Shown here one piece after another: positions 41,501 to 49,780 of a stretch of DNA of 59,326 bases; position 1 is the stretch's first letter; each line of letters starts with the position of its first letter. The translations under genes and the position numbers were made by a program. The notes below the pieces were generated by a model, which made no database searches, was not told the DNA's origin, and saw nothing but the letters and a program-made list of their open reading frames with translations. The stretch covers positions 1 to 59,326 of the forward strand of contig NZ_FZOD01000060.1 in NCBI RefSeq assembly GCF_900188345.1, given 5' to 3'. This stretch comes from Streptosporangium subroseum (GTDB lineage Bacteria > Actinomycetota > Actinomycetes > Streptosporangiales > Streptosporangiaceae).

Positions 41501-42328
41501 CTGGGCGTGGCTGGTGTCCTGGTATTCATCCAGGAGGACGACGGCGAACCGTCCCCGCTCGATCTCGCCGACCTCGGCGTGCTTGGCCGCGATGCGGGCG
41601 GCCAGCGCCATCTGGTCTCCGTGGTCGACGACCTCGCGGCTGCGCTTGAGCCGGCTGTAGGCCTCGACCAGCGGCAGCAGTTGCTCCCTGGCCCGCTGGG
41701 TGGCCAGCGGCCTGCGCTGGTCCTTGACGGGCGTGCCGGGCAGCTCGCCGTACCGCTGGGCGAGCCAGGCGCCGACCTCCCGGACGTCCTGCGGGGAACG
41801 CAGGTGCTCGGCCAGCTCCCCCGACAGCTCCAGCACCGCCCGGGTGACGGTGGCCGGACCCCATTCGATCTGCTCCATCGGCCCGTCGTAGGCGCTGACC
41901 ACCCGCCCGGCGAGCTGCCAGGAGACGGCCGGGGTGACCAGGCGCATGGTCGGCTCCAGCGCCTCACGCAGGGCGTGGTCGGTGACCAGCCGGGCCGCGT
42001 AGGCGTGGTAGGTCGAGATGGTCGGCTCGCCCTCCATCAGCTCGGCGGGGACCTGGCCCGCGGCGACGAGGCCGTTGAGCCGCTCGCGAACGCGGATGGA
42101 GAGCTCTCCTGCGGCCTTCCTCGTGAAGGTCAGGCCGAGCACCTGCTCAGGACGGACCAGGCCGTTGGCGACCAGCCAGACGACCCGCCCGGCCATGGTC
42201 TCGCTCTTGCCCGACCCGGCCCCGGCCACCACGACCATCGGTTCGAGACCGGCCTCGATCACGTCGGCCTGCTCGGGAGTGGGTGGCAGGATCCCCAGCT
42301 TGGCCGCGAGCTGGATCGGGTTCAGCAC
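38585..42328 (-). CDS. adnB: AdnB-type helicase-nuclease subunit, 1247 aa
   Basis: One subunit of the actinobacterial AdnAB double-strand-break resection machine. The UvrD-like motor has Walker A VAGAGSGKS (34-42), DEYQDTSH (motif II), GDPCQSIYGWRGA (motif III), MTIHASKGLEWP (motif V) and LAYVAVTRAH (motif VI). The C-terminal RecB-like nuclease has RGRMDAVFQ and YEVVDWKTGRRP (the D...DxK metal site). Mycobacterial AdnB is about 1100 residues; the excess is an acidic repeat region at about 868-1008 between motor and nuclease. The start is GTG at 42328. It lies downstream of adnA, from which it is separated by 36-bp repeats. Confidence 0.93.
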   Translation of the reverse strand: MLNPIQLAAKLGILPPTPEQADVIEAGLEPMVVVAGAGSGKSETMAGRVVWLVANGLVRPEQVLGLTFTRKAAGELSIRVRERLNGLVAAGQVPAELMEGEPTISTYHAYAARLVTDHALREALEPTMRLVTPAVSWQLAGRVVSAYDGPMEQIEWGPATVTRAVLELSGELAEHLRSPQDVREVGAWLAQRYGELPGTPVKDQRRPLATQRAREQLLPLVEAYSRLKRSREVVDHGDQMALAARIAAKHAEVGEIERGRFAVVLLDEYQDTSHAQLVLLRALFGGGHPVTAVGDPCQSIYGWRGASAGNLTRFPRDFRTAAGEPAPVRRLSVSFRNGDAVLDVAARLQIPLRMEAREVPVLVPGGNRIERGRVVCAFHETADDEAEWIAAGIAKVLGAETAPDGMPWGEGERKKAKQSAWGGPQCVQPHDVAILARKRSQFPALRKALENRGIPVEVVGLGGLLAVPEVSDIVSTLRALYDPTAGDALVRLLSGPRWRIGPADLKELGERARELNRETRDGASPVADPLDQVVADMAEERGSLIDALDELPDRPEWQDLFSPLARLRLVAMAQELRTLRAHTGQPLPDLILEIERRLNLDIEVAARGTAIGAFAARADLDAFLDAAARFAGDSEDPTLGAFLAFLKAADEEENGLDAGRVGESNSVKLMTIHASKGLEWPVVVVPGMSQALSKAGTLTVGTVFPARAATSPKWTENPRKLPYQLRGDASDLPGLAGLAKEELADFDERCRDRDLMEERRLAYVAVTRAHYLLIASGYRWGSAAKPLEPSDFLVETRDTCGRVAFWAPEAEEGATNPLLTEPAESTWPVTPDGLRYGAVLDGATMVESALAALAGAAPISPAGRSRPAGSDPEREDVPFPEAPDDEDVPFPEVPGDEDVPFPEAPDDEDGPVFEEPDDFQDLQDFRDPESPREGRDPEDLREPRAPESLQGSERPRDSGDLQDPQGFEDFGKPRDHGEPGPVLPARRGDPAGSEYERVPEEPENERAAAFPELRGWDRERAKAWERDTELLLREREMNRRRGSGRVELPTHLTVSSLVTLASDPKALARQIRRPVPKKPTPLARRGTSFHRWLESRWGQQRLMDEFELPGASDDFEETDAHLDELRDRFEESEWAGREPLDVEVPFETMIADRLIRGRMDAVFQVSEDRYEVVDWKTGRRPNGKKAEAAASVQLAAYRLAWSHLAAIPLDHVSAAFHYVRLNETVRPVNLLDERGLIALVESVPALG
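39300..39720 (-). repeat. In-frame acidic repeat region inside adnB
   Basis: Near 39590-39715 the gene repeats a 36-bp unit encoding DDEDVPFPEAP about four times. Toward 39300 it continues as a degenerate Arg-Asp/Glu-Pro repeat (RDPEDLREPRAPESLQG). About 140 residues are added to the protein without breaking the frame. Confidence 0.88.
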
Positions 42329-42350
42329 GCGGTGACCCCGCCGCGGACGG

Positions 42351-42510
42351 CACGGCTCACGGCACGAGCACCCTCACCACGGGCGACACGGCTCACAGCA
42401 CGAGCACCCTCACCACGGGCGACACGGCTCACAGCACGAGCACCCTCACCACGGACGGCACGGCTCAGCGCGGGGGCGGCCTCGCGGCCGGTGGTACGGC
42501 TCAGCACACC
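42351..42510. repeat. 36-bp tandem repeat between adnA and adnB
   Basis: Units start at 42351, 42387 and 42423, with a partial copy from 42459. Each contains CACGGCTCACAGCACGAGCA then CCCTCACCACGGGCGA. On the minus strand each begins with a CTGTGAGCCGTG element resembling the end of adnA (GTGTGCTGAGCCGTACC), so the adnA stop codon lies in a diverged copy. Confidence 0.9.
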
Positions 42511-45500
42511 TGATCTCCGTTCTTGCTGACCGGGCAGCTCGCCCGCACAGCGCAGGTGCGGCATCCATCGTTGACCTTGGCCTGGAAGAAGGGCCCCGAC
42601 ATGCCGATCGCCACGGTGTCGACCATGTCGCGGGCCCAGCCGGGATTATCGTCCTCCCCCAGGGGCTGCTGCGCCTGCTCTTTGGCGCCCTTCTTGCCCG
42701 CGGCGTCGCCCACCTGGACCAGGGCCGCGCCGCCCGGCTCGGTCATCCCGTGCCGCTGGAAGGCGCCCAGCAGCGCGGCGAGCTGGTAGACCCCGAGCTG
42801 GGGATGGCGTTCGAGCTCGGCGTCCTTCGGCCCGTTCTTACCGGTCTTGATGTCGATGATCACGGCTCGGCCCTCGCCGTCACGCTCCACCCGGTCCACC
42901 CGGCCCTTGATCTGCACCCCCTCGGAGACCATGGCCGTGAACGCCTCCTCCAGGCCGACCAGCTCGCGGGGGTTGTCCTGGTGCCAGCGGACGAACTTGG
43001 AGATCATCTCCTCCGCGACCTTGCGCTGCTTGCGGTTGTACCAGACACCGCCGAAGTCCAGCTCGTGCCAGACCTCGTCCAGGCGCTTGCCGAGGGTGTC
43101 CTCGGTGGGCATCCCGGTCGCCGCGAGCACCGCCAGCGCGTGGATGACCGTGCCCAGACCCCGGGCCGCGTCGGTGCCGCTCGCCCCCACCGAGGTCTCC
43201 AGCAGCCAGCGCAGGCCGCATTTGCTGAAGCTCTCCACCGCCGAGGGCGAGATGCGCACGATGTCGTCGGGCCAGCTCAGCGGGCGATCGTCGGAGATCG
43301 GGGTGAGGGCGTACCAGTCGTTGGGGTGGGCGCCGGGCACCCCGGCGGCGGCGAGCCTGGCCAGGTGTTCGGCCGCGGTCCTGCGGAGCGGGTCGGGCCT
43401 GGTGGGGTCGGAGACCGCCGAGCGCAGGTCCGCCACCAGGGCGGACATGCTCAGCCAGCGGGAGCGCTCGTCGATGCCGGTCTCGTCGGTCGACCCGGGC
43501 ACCAGCTCGGTGATGAACCGGGAGGGCCGCTCCTCGGTGTCCTCCCCGCCCACGGCGGTGACGATGAGCCGCTTCCTGGCCCTGGTCGCGGCCACGTAGA
43601 ACAGGCGGCGCTCCTCGGCCAGCAGCTGGGAGGCCAGTGCGGCGGAGACGGCCGCCGGGTTCTCGTGCTCGGAGCCCTCGGCCCTGGCGACCATGTCGTC
43701 GGCGCTCAGGATGGATCCGCGCAGCCGCAGGTCGGGCCAGGCGCCCTCCTGGACCCCCGCCACGACCACGACGTCCCACTCCAGGCCCTTGGAGCGGTGC
43801 GCGGTCAGGATGCGGACCGTGTCTCCGTCGGGGGCCCGCTCGGCGAGGGAGTCACCGGCGATCTCCTGGGCGACCAGGTCCTCCACGAACACGTCGACGC
43901 CGGCGTGCGGCAGGCGGTCCACGAACCTGGCCGCGTGGTCGAACAGTGCCACCACCGCGTCGAGGTCGCGGTCGGCCATGGTCCCCCGGAAGCCGCCCCT
44001 GACGCTCGTCTCGGTCCACTTCGCGGCCAGCTCGGTGGCCTGCCAGACGGTCCAGAGCATGTCTTCCGCGGTGCCGCCCCGCCGTACGGCCTCGGCGGCG
44101 CCGGCGATGAGCTTCGCCAGCCGCTCGGCGGGCAGCGCCACCTGGGGATCCACCCTGACCAGCTCCCGCACGTCCTTCAACGCCGCGACCAGCAGCTCGC
44201 CCGACGAGCGCGGCTCGGCGGCGTCACGCTCGGCGGAGTTGTCCACCAGGTCGCGCTCGTCGGGGTGCGTCAGCGCCTCGTGCTCGGCGATCCGCAGGGT
44301 ACGGCGCAGGCGGCGCACACCGATCATGTCGGTGCCGCCGAGCGCGCCGGTCAGCAGCTCCTCCGCCAGCGCCTCGTCGAGGATCTCCGGATGGAGCGCG
44401 ACCTGGATCAGCCTGATCAGCGGCCGCACGCCCGGCTCCTGGAACAGCGGCACCTCGCCGCCGCCGACCACGACCGGCACCCCGGCCGAGACCAGCGCCC
44501 GGCGCAGCAGCGGCACCTGGCGCGTCGCCGACCGCACCAGCACCGCCATTCGCGACCAGGGGACGCCGTCCAGCAGGTGCGCCCGCCGGAGCGTGTCGGC
44601 GACGACCGCGGCCTCCTGGATGGCCCCGTCGGTCACCAGGACCCGGACGTCGCCGGGCTCGGTGTCCGGAAGGGGTTTCAGGTCCCGGTGCGCGGCGCCG
44701 CCCGGGGTGGCGGGCAGCCGCGCGGTGATGCGCCGGGTGGCCTTCAGAAGCTCGGAGCCGCTACGGCGGCAGACGCGCAGCGCGATGACCGGCGCCTTCT
44801 CCCCCGCCGCGTCACGGAATCTATCCGGAAATTTCATGATTCCGCGGACATCGGAGCCGCGGAAGCCGTAAATCGACTGGTCGGGATCGCCGACCGCGAT
44901 GAGGTCGCGCCCCTCCCCCGCCAGCTGCCGGAGCAGGAGCTCCTGTGCCGGGTCGGTGTCCTGGTATTCGTCCACGAAGACGGCGTCGTAGGCGGACCGC
45001 TCGCGCTGCCGTACCTCGGGATCGTTGAGCAGGGCGGCGGCGGCGCGGATCAGCTCCGAGTAGTCGAGCACCGGCTCCAGATCGAGGTCGAACCTGGCCT
45101 GGTAGCGGTCGGAGAACCGCCCGGCGGCCACCCAGTCGGCACGGCCGTGGCGGCGGCCCAGCTCGACCAGCTCGGCGCCTTCGAGACCGCGCTCGGCGGC
45201 GCGGGACAGGAAGTCGCGGAGCTCGGAGGCGAAGCCGCGGGTCTTGAGCGCCTCGTGCATGTCGTCCGGCCAGTGCGCGGCGCCGTCCTCCAGCTCGCCG
45301 TGGAGCAGGCGGCGGATCTCCAGAAGCTGTTCGGGACCGGTCAGCAGGCGGGGCGGCACCCCTCCGGCGAGCACGGCCTCGCGGCGGAGCAGCGCGTAGG
45401 CGTAGCTGTGGAAGGTGAGGGCGAGCGGGGTGCGGGTGGTGCGGCGCATCCGGCCGGTGATGCGTTCGCGCAGCTCCTCGGCCGCCTTGCGGCTGAAGGT

Positions 45501-45731
45501 GAGCACGAGCACCCGCTCGGGATCCACGCCGCGGCGCTCGATCCTGTCCACCACGGTCTCCACGATCGTGGTGGTCTTGCCGGTGCCGGGCCCGGCGAGC
45601 ACGAGCAGCGGGCCGCCCTCGTGGGCCACCACCGCCCGCTGGTGCTCGTCCAGCACAGGGGCAACAGCTCTCCCCGCATCCTCACGACGCACCAGTCGCC
45701 AGCCCTGACCACTCACAACTCGCCATTCCAC
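42501..45731 (-). CDS. adnA: AdnA-type helicase-nuclease subunit, 1076 aa
   Basis: Partner of AdnB. Walker A is VLAGPGTGKTT (44-54). Motif II is FVDEYQDTDP, motif III VGDPDQSIYGFRGS, motif V LTAHRSKGLEWD and motif VI LFYVAATRAR. The C-terminal nuclease has IKGRVDRVER and AVIIDIKTGK. Cysteines at the nuclease boundaries (SKCGLRW and GCRTCAVRASCPV) fit a four-cysteine iron-sulfur staple like that of AddB-type nucleases. The length matches mycobacterial AdnA. The start is GTG at 45731 with a weak ribosome binding site; another in-frame GTG lies at 45716. It is the upstream gene of the adnA-adnB pair. Confidence 0.93.
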   Translation of the reverse strand: MEWRVVSGQGWRLVRREDAGRAVAPVLDEHQRAVVAHEGGPLLVLAGPGTGKTTTIVETVVDRIERRGVDPERVLVLTFSRKAAEELRERITGRMRRTTRTPLALTFHSYAYALLRREAVLAGGVPPRLLTGPEQLLEIRRLLHGELEDGAAHWPDDMHEALKTRGFASELRDFLSRAAERGLEGAELVELGRRHGRADWVAAGRFSDRYQARFDLDLEPVLDYSELIRAAAALLNDPEVRQRERSAYDAVFVDEYQDTDPAQELLLRQLAGEGRDLIAVGDPDQSIYGFRGSDVRGIMKFPDRFRDAAGEKAPVIALRVCRRSGSELLKATRRITARLPATPGGAAHRDLKPLPDTEPGDVRVLVTDGAIQEAAVVADTLRRAHLLDGVPWSRMAVLVRSATRQVPLLRRALVSAGVPVVVGGGEVPLFQEPGVRPLIRLIQVALHPEILDEALAEELLTGALGGTDMIGVRRLRRTLRIAEHEALTHPDERDLVDNSAERDAAEPRSSGELLVAALKDVRELVRVDPQVALPAERLAKLIAGAAEAVRRGGTAEDMLWTVWQATELAAKWTETSVRGGFRGTMADRDLDAVVALFDHAARFVDRLPHAGVDVFVEDLVAQEIAGDSLAERAPDGDTVRILTAHRSKGLEWDVVVVAGVQEGAWPDLRLRGSILSADDMVARAEGSEHENPAAVSAALASQLLAEERRLFYVAATRARKRLIVTAVGGEDTEERPSRFITELVPGSTDETGIDERSRWLSMSALVADLRSAVSDPTRPDPLRRTAAEHLARLAAAGVPGAHPNDWYALTPISDDRPLSWPDDIVRISPSAVESFSKCGLRWLLETSVGASGTDAARGLGTVIHALAVLAATGMPTEDTLGKRLDEVWHELDFGGVWYNRKQRKVAEEMISKFVRWHQDNPRELVGLEEAFTAMVSEGVQIKGRVDRVERDGEGRAVIIDIKTGKNGPKDAELERHPQLGVYQLAALLGAFQRHGMTEPGGAALVQVGDAAGKKGAKEQAQQPLGEDDNPGWARDMVDTVAIGMSGPFFQAKVNDGCRTCAVRASCPVSKNGDQVC

Positions 45732-45887
45732 CAGATCTCGGACGATGATCGTGCCGAGTCCGGGTGTACGGCATGGCGGAGGCCCGGTCCCGCGAGCCGG
45801 ATGATCAGCTCGTCAGAGTGTTCTCCGGTGCGAGGACCTGGGCCGGAGGTGCGGATCCTCCTTCGAGGAAGCCTCCGGCCCAGACGC

Positions 45888-48785
45888 TCAGGAGACGAAG
45901 ACGTGGTCGACGACTCTTGCCGTCGCCTTGCCGTCGTCGCGGGGCGTGTAGACGCGCTGGAACCGTTCGTAACGCTCGGCGTGCTCGGCCGCCACCTCGT
46001 CGATCGTCCGTATGGCCTCGATCACATCCGCACTCGTGGTCAGCAGCGGGCCGGGGGCCTCGGCGGCCAGGTCGAAGTAGAGACCCCGCTTGGCCGAGTA
46101 GCGCTGCAGATCGTGGGTGAAGAAGATCATGGGCCGTCCGGTCACGGCGAAGTCGAACATGACGGACGAGTAATCCGTGATCAGCACGTCAGTGATCAAC
46201 AGCAGATCAGCTATATCCGGATATGTCGTGACGTCGAGTCCAAGGCCGGCGGGCATGTTCGGCGCCGCCTGCATCGCGTGGGCCCTGATCAGGAACTCGT
46301 GACCGGGGCCCAGCACCCGCCGGGCCTCGGCCAGGTCCAGCCGGAGCGTGGCGCTCTTGCGGTCGTAGTCACGCCAGGTCGGCGCGTAGAGGACCACCTT
46401 TACGCCCTCGGCGATGCCGAGCCTCCGGCGCATCGCCGCGGCCAGCTCCTCCCGCTCGGGCGACAGGAAGGCGTCGGTGCGCGGGTAGCCGCTCTCCAGA
46501 ATCTTGCCCTGGTAGCCGAACGCCTTGCGCAGGACCGGGGTCGCCCACGGGCTCTGCGTGATCAGCAGGTCCCAGCCGCGCACCTCGGCGACCTGCCGGT
46601 GCCACACCGGTGGTTTCGGGTCGCGGGACATGTGCGGAAGGTCGTTGCCGAGGCGCTTGACCGGGGTGCCGTGCCAGGTCTGCACGACCATCTGGTCCTC
46701 ACGTGCCCGGAACCACGGCGGGAGGAAGCCGTTGGTCACCACGTAGCGTGAGCGGGCGAGCACCGCGTAGTGCTCGCGACTGCCCGCGCGGACCACGGTC
46801 GGCCTGATGTCCGAGCCGAATCCGAGCTCCTGCGACCCCGGAGGCACGAACGCGCCGTCCTTGACCACCCAGATGTGCTCGCGATCGTCGCCGCGGCGCA
46901 CCCGCTCCTCGTAGATCGCGCGGACGTTGCCCTCGTACTGCCGACCGTCGGAGGCGACGTACACGGTCGCGTCGGTCAGCTCGCGGGCCCGCTCGGCCGG
47001 GTAGAAGGCGCGCCGCAGCGAGTACAGGCCGCCGGCGCCCTTCTCGTCGTCGGGCAGGTTCTCGGAGACGGCCAGCACCGGCACGTCGAACCGGGTGGAG
47101 ATCAGGCGATACTCCCGCCCGTCGCGGATCCTGGGGGCCTCGTCCAGCCCGTCGAGGATGGCGTGGTCGACACGGACCGGGACCATCTCCCTGCCGTCGC
47201 GAACCACCATGCTCCAGCTGCCGCTGATCAGCGGCACGGTGTCTCCGAACCGGGGCATCGCGGCGGGCGCGAACCGTACCGAGAAACGGGAGTCGGCGCG
47301 CTCCAGCGGAACGGTGTAGATCAGTCCGGTCCGGTGCTTGAGCGACAGCTCCGCGGGGCCCGAGCCCGGGTAGGAGCCCTCAAGGATGAGCGTGCCGTTC
47401 TCGTCCCAGGTGGCCGCGGAGATGATCGGACGGATCCGGTGCGCGGAGACGATCACTCGGTCGCGCCGGTCGCGCAGCACCGTGATCTCCCGCTCACCGA
47501 CGATCGAACGGCTCTCCCGCGCCTTGCCGAGCATGACGGAGGCGGCCGGATCTCCCTTGGGCTCGACCCAGAGCCTGCCTCCGTCGCGCTCCTGCAGCAG
47601 GGACGACACGGCGAGCGGCACGACGACGGCCGTGCCCCCCTCGACGGGGGTGAAGTCCGCGGAGATCCGGTGACCGTCCAGGCGCGCGTGGCCCTTGCCC
47701 GTCCCCTTGCCCGGCAGGAACACCGCCAGTTCCAGCTTCTCGCCCTCCAGCCGCACCCCGGTCAGCTCCGCCCGGGTGGGCTGCAGAACGATCTGGAGGG
47801 CGCGGTCGGAGGTCCAGACCGGGCGGACCCATCTGCTCGGACGGACCTCCAGACCCGAGGGACGCTCGGTGCGACCGCTGGAGGGACCGCGGAGCAGGCC
47901 GGTGGCGCGGGCGCCCCGGCTCCAGATCACGATCTCGGCCCGCCAGGTGGTGGTGTCCTGTACGGTCGCCCGGCGGCGGAGCAGACGCTTGGCGCCGCGC
48001 ACGACGGCCCGCACGCCGGCACGCCAGCGCAGCGCCCACGGGTGCAACTCGGCGGTGAAGCCCGACCAGTCGTAGTTGCAGCCGGCCTCCTCCGCGCCGT
48101 AGGTCGCCTCGGGGTGGAAGACCCGGCGGGTGCGCAACCGCACCGGCGGCAGCCAGCGCGGGCCCCGCAGCACCACCGTCGCCCGGTTGAAGCGACGGCT
48201 TCGCACGGAGAGCCCGGCCAGATAGGCGTGACCGCTGACGCGCAGCCGTCCGTCGGACCAGGAGATGTCCTCGACCTGGGTCATCGGGATGAGGTCGGCG
48301 GCGCGCAGCCGGTACAGGGACTCGGGGAGCTCGTCCCGCAGCGGCAGGTCCGCATACCAGCGCAGGCTGGTGCGGATCCGTTTGGACGGTTCCGCGGCGG
48401 CCGTCGCGACCTTCTGCAGCGCGTCGCCGTCGGCGAGGTCGTCTATCCCCCGGTGTTCGAGCAGGTGGAAGGCGATCCTGCGCGCAACCGGCAGATCACG
48501 CTTGACGCGTGCGTCCACACCGGCGATGTAGGGCTTGAAGAGCGTGACGAACTCGCGACGGCGAACGGCGCCGCGCTTGGTCGCCAGATCCAACCTCGAA
48601 CCGAGCGGACCTGCCAGTGCGTCGGCGTCGAACCTGCGACGCTCACTCGGGTCCAGCCCTTCGGCCAGCACCGCCGCCATGATCAACTCAAGTGGTTCTC
48701 CCCGGTCGCAGAGATCTTGGACAGCCCGTAGACGGTCAGCGACGGGGTCGCCGCTGGCTCGTGCGGGTGTGGCGCCGGTGGCCAT
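45888..48785 (-). CDS. CDP-glycerol glycerophosphotransferase family protein, 965 aa
   Basis: The C-terminal 380 residues match the TagB/TagF family that polymerises glycerol phosphate in teichoic acids: QTWHGTPVKRLG, VVLYAPTWRDY, LLITDVLITDYSSVMFDFA and YFDLAAEAPGP. The N-terminal 550 residues are mostly beta-rich with unusual DISWSDGRLRVSGHAYL-type segments, as in many actinobacterial homologues. Polymer or single-unit transfer cannot be told. ATG at 48785 (MATGATP) is preferred, with AAAGGCGG about 10 nt upstream; ATG at 48827 lacks a site. It is a likely cytoplasmic, membrane-associated enzyme of cell-wall polymer synthesis. Confidence 0.88.
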   Translation of the reverse strand: MATGATPARASGDPVADRLRAVQDLCDRGEPLELIMAAVLAEGLDPSERRRFDADALAGPLGSRLDLATKRGAVRRREFVTLFKPYIAGVDARVKRDLPVARRIAFHLLEHRGIDDLADGDALQKVATAAAEPSKRIRTSLRWYADLPLRDELPESLYRLRAADLIPMTQVEDISWSDGRLRVSGHAYLAGLSVRSRRFNRATVVLRGPRWLPPVRLRTRRVFHPEATYGAEEAGCNYDWSGFTAELHPWALRWRAGVRAVVRGAKRLLRRRATVQDTTTWRAEIVIWSRGARATGLLRGPSSGRTERPSGLEVRPSRWVRPVWTSDRALQIVLQPTRAELTGVRLEGEKLELAVFLPGKGTGKGHARLDGHRISADFTPVEGGTAVVVPLAVSSLLQERDGGRLWVEPKGDPAASVMLGKARESRSIVGEREITVLRDRRDRVIVSAHRIRPIISAATWDENGTLILEGSYPGSGPAELSLKHRTGLIYTVPLERADSRFSVRFAPAAMPRFGDTVPLISGSWSMVVRDGREMVPVRVDHAILDGLDEAPRIRDGREYRLISTRFDVPVLAVSENLPDDEKGAGGLYSLRRAFYPAERARELTDATVYVASDGRQYEGNVRAIYEERVRRGDDREHIWVVKDGAFVPPGSQELGFGSDIRPTVVRAGSREHYAVLARSRYVVTNGFLPPWFRAREDQMVVQTWHGTPVKRLGNDLPHMSRDPKPPVWHRQVAEVRGWDLLITQSPWATPVLRKAFGYQGKILESGYPRTDAFLSPEREELAAAMRRRLGIAEGVKVVLYAPTWRDYDRKSATLRLDLAEARRVLGPGHEFLIRAHAMQAAPNMPAGLGLDVTTYPDIADLLLITDVLITDYSSVMFDFAVTGRPMIFFTHDLQRYSAKRGLYFDLAAEAPGPLLTTSADVIEAIRTIDEVAAEHAERYERFQRVYTPRDDGKATARVVDHVFVS

Positions 48786-48851
48786 GGAGAAAGCACCGCC
48801 TTTCGACAGAGCGCTGTCCATGGCCATGGTAGTGGGATACGACAGGCCCGG

Positions 48852-49172
48852 TTACGCCGTGCTTTCCGGCCGTCCGTCCCACCTTGCGACGCGCATATCC
48901 GCGCGGGTTCCCCTCATCGGAGTCCCCTCCTGACGCCATCCCGCAAGACATCGCTGCTCATGGCCGGGAGGGGGGCTGCCGTCGGCGTGCACGACACGCC
49001 ACCAGGGCACGCCGCCGCCCCAGACGGACATGACGCGCCCGACCTGACGCGGACCCCCCTCGCCGAGATATTCGGCGATGTCCCCGTAGGACATGACCAT
49101 GCCCGGCGGGATGCGTTCGACCAGGTCGAGCACACGTTCCGCGTACGGGGTGGGGTGGCCTACCGACTCCAT
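48852..49172 (-). CDS. Alkyltransferase-like protein (ATL, MGMT homologue), 106 aa
   Basis: Resembles the DNA-binding domain of O6-alkylguanine-DNA alkyltransferase: VLDLVERIPPGMVMSYGDIA and GGPRQVGRVM (winged helix with the Arg finger). The active-site PCHRVV is replaced by PWWRVVHADG, so the acceptor cysteine is missing. Such ATL proteins flag alkylated bases for nucleotide excision repair instead of repairing them. It corresponds to Rv3204. The ORF overlaps the upstream gene by 13 nt. Confidence 0.92.
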   Translation of the reverse strand: MESVGHPTPYAERVLDLVERIPPGMVMSYGDIAEYLGEGGPRQVGRVMSVWGGGVPWWRVVHADGSPPPGHEQRCLAGWRQEGTPMRGTRADMRVARWDGRPESTA

Positions 49173-49528
49173 AGAGTCGGGCCGGCCGAGAGAATCTCGC
49201 CAAGTTTGCCGAATTCGTATGCCGCGGAGCCGTTCAGCTGCTCGACGAGGCCGTCACGGATCGCGTAGGACTCACCGTCCTCACCGACCAGGCGCGCGCC
49301 GAGCAGGGAGGACACCCTCGCCATCTGGGCCACCTGCCAGTCGGAGTCGGGCGTGCCCGACAGACGGCCGTTCCAGTCGGCGACGGCATGGATCTCGTCG
49401 CCGTGCCGGGCCAGGACCTCGCCCGCTTCCTGCGAACCGCGGAACTCGAACCCCGCCTGCCCCAGCACAGTCGCGAGTTCCGCGAAGCCGAGAGGCGCAG
49501 GGCGCTCCACGCGCAACTCGTACCCCAT
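49160..49528 (-). CDS. Hypothetical protein upstream of ATL, 122 aa
   Basis: I do not recognise the family. The protein is alpha/beta with a PAPLGFAELATVLGQAGFEF start and an LNGSAAYEFGKLGEILSAGP end, no signal peptide and no membrane segment. It overlaps the ATL gene by 13 nt, so the two are probably translated together. The 49529-49780 stretch before it holds no gene. Confidence 0.65.
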   Translation of the reverse strand: MGYELRVERPAPLGFAELATVLGQAGFEFRGSQEAGEVLARHGDEIHAVADWNGRLSGTPDSDWQVAQMARVSSLLGARLVGEDGESYAIRDGLVEQLNGSAAYEFGKLGEILSAGPTLWSR

Positions 49529-49780
49529 GATCCGCGACCTTAGCGAACCTTCGCCGGTTTCCCGAGCAGGAAGGCCGACATCTAGCGGACCGCGTCCGAA
49601 CAGTGTCCAAAACGCGTTCGAATCGAATTCAAAATCCGCTTAGCCCTATCGTTTTCATCCCTGGAGTACCGGGTTCATCCCCGAAGCGTCGCTCGCCCGT
49701 TTGCCGCGCGATCCCGGCCTCACCGTCGAGGTCTCCGGCGTATCCGGCGCCTCCCGGCCGTGGTTCGCCGCCGGCCGCGG

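Noticed and set aside
10243..42510. CRISPR arrays in the regularly repeated intergenic segments
   Set aside because: Repeats are contiguous tandem units without unique spacers of constant length, and no cas gene is present.
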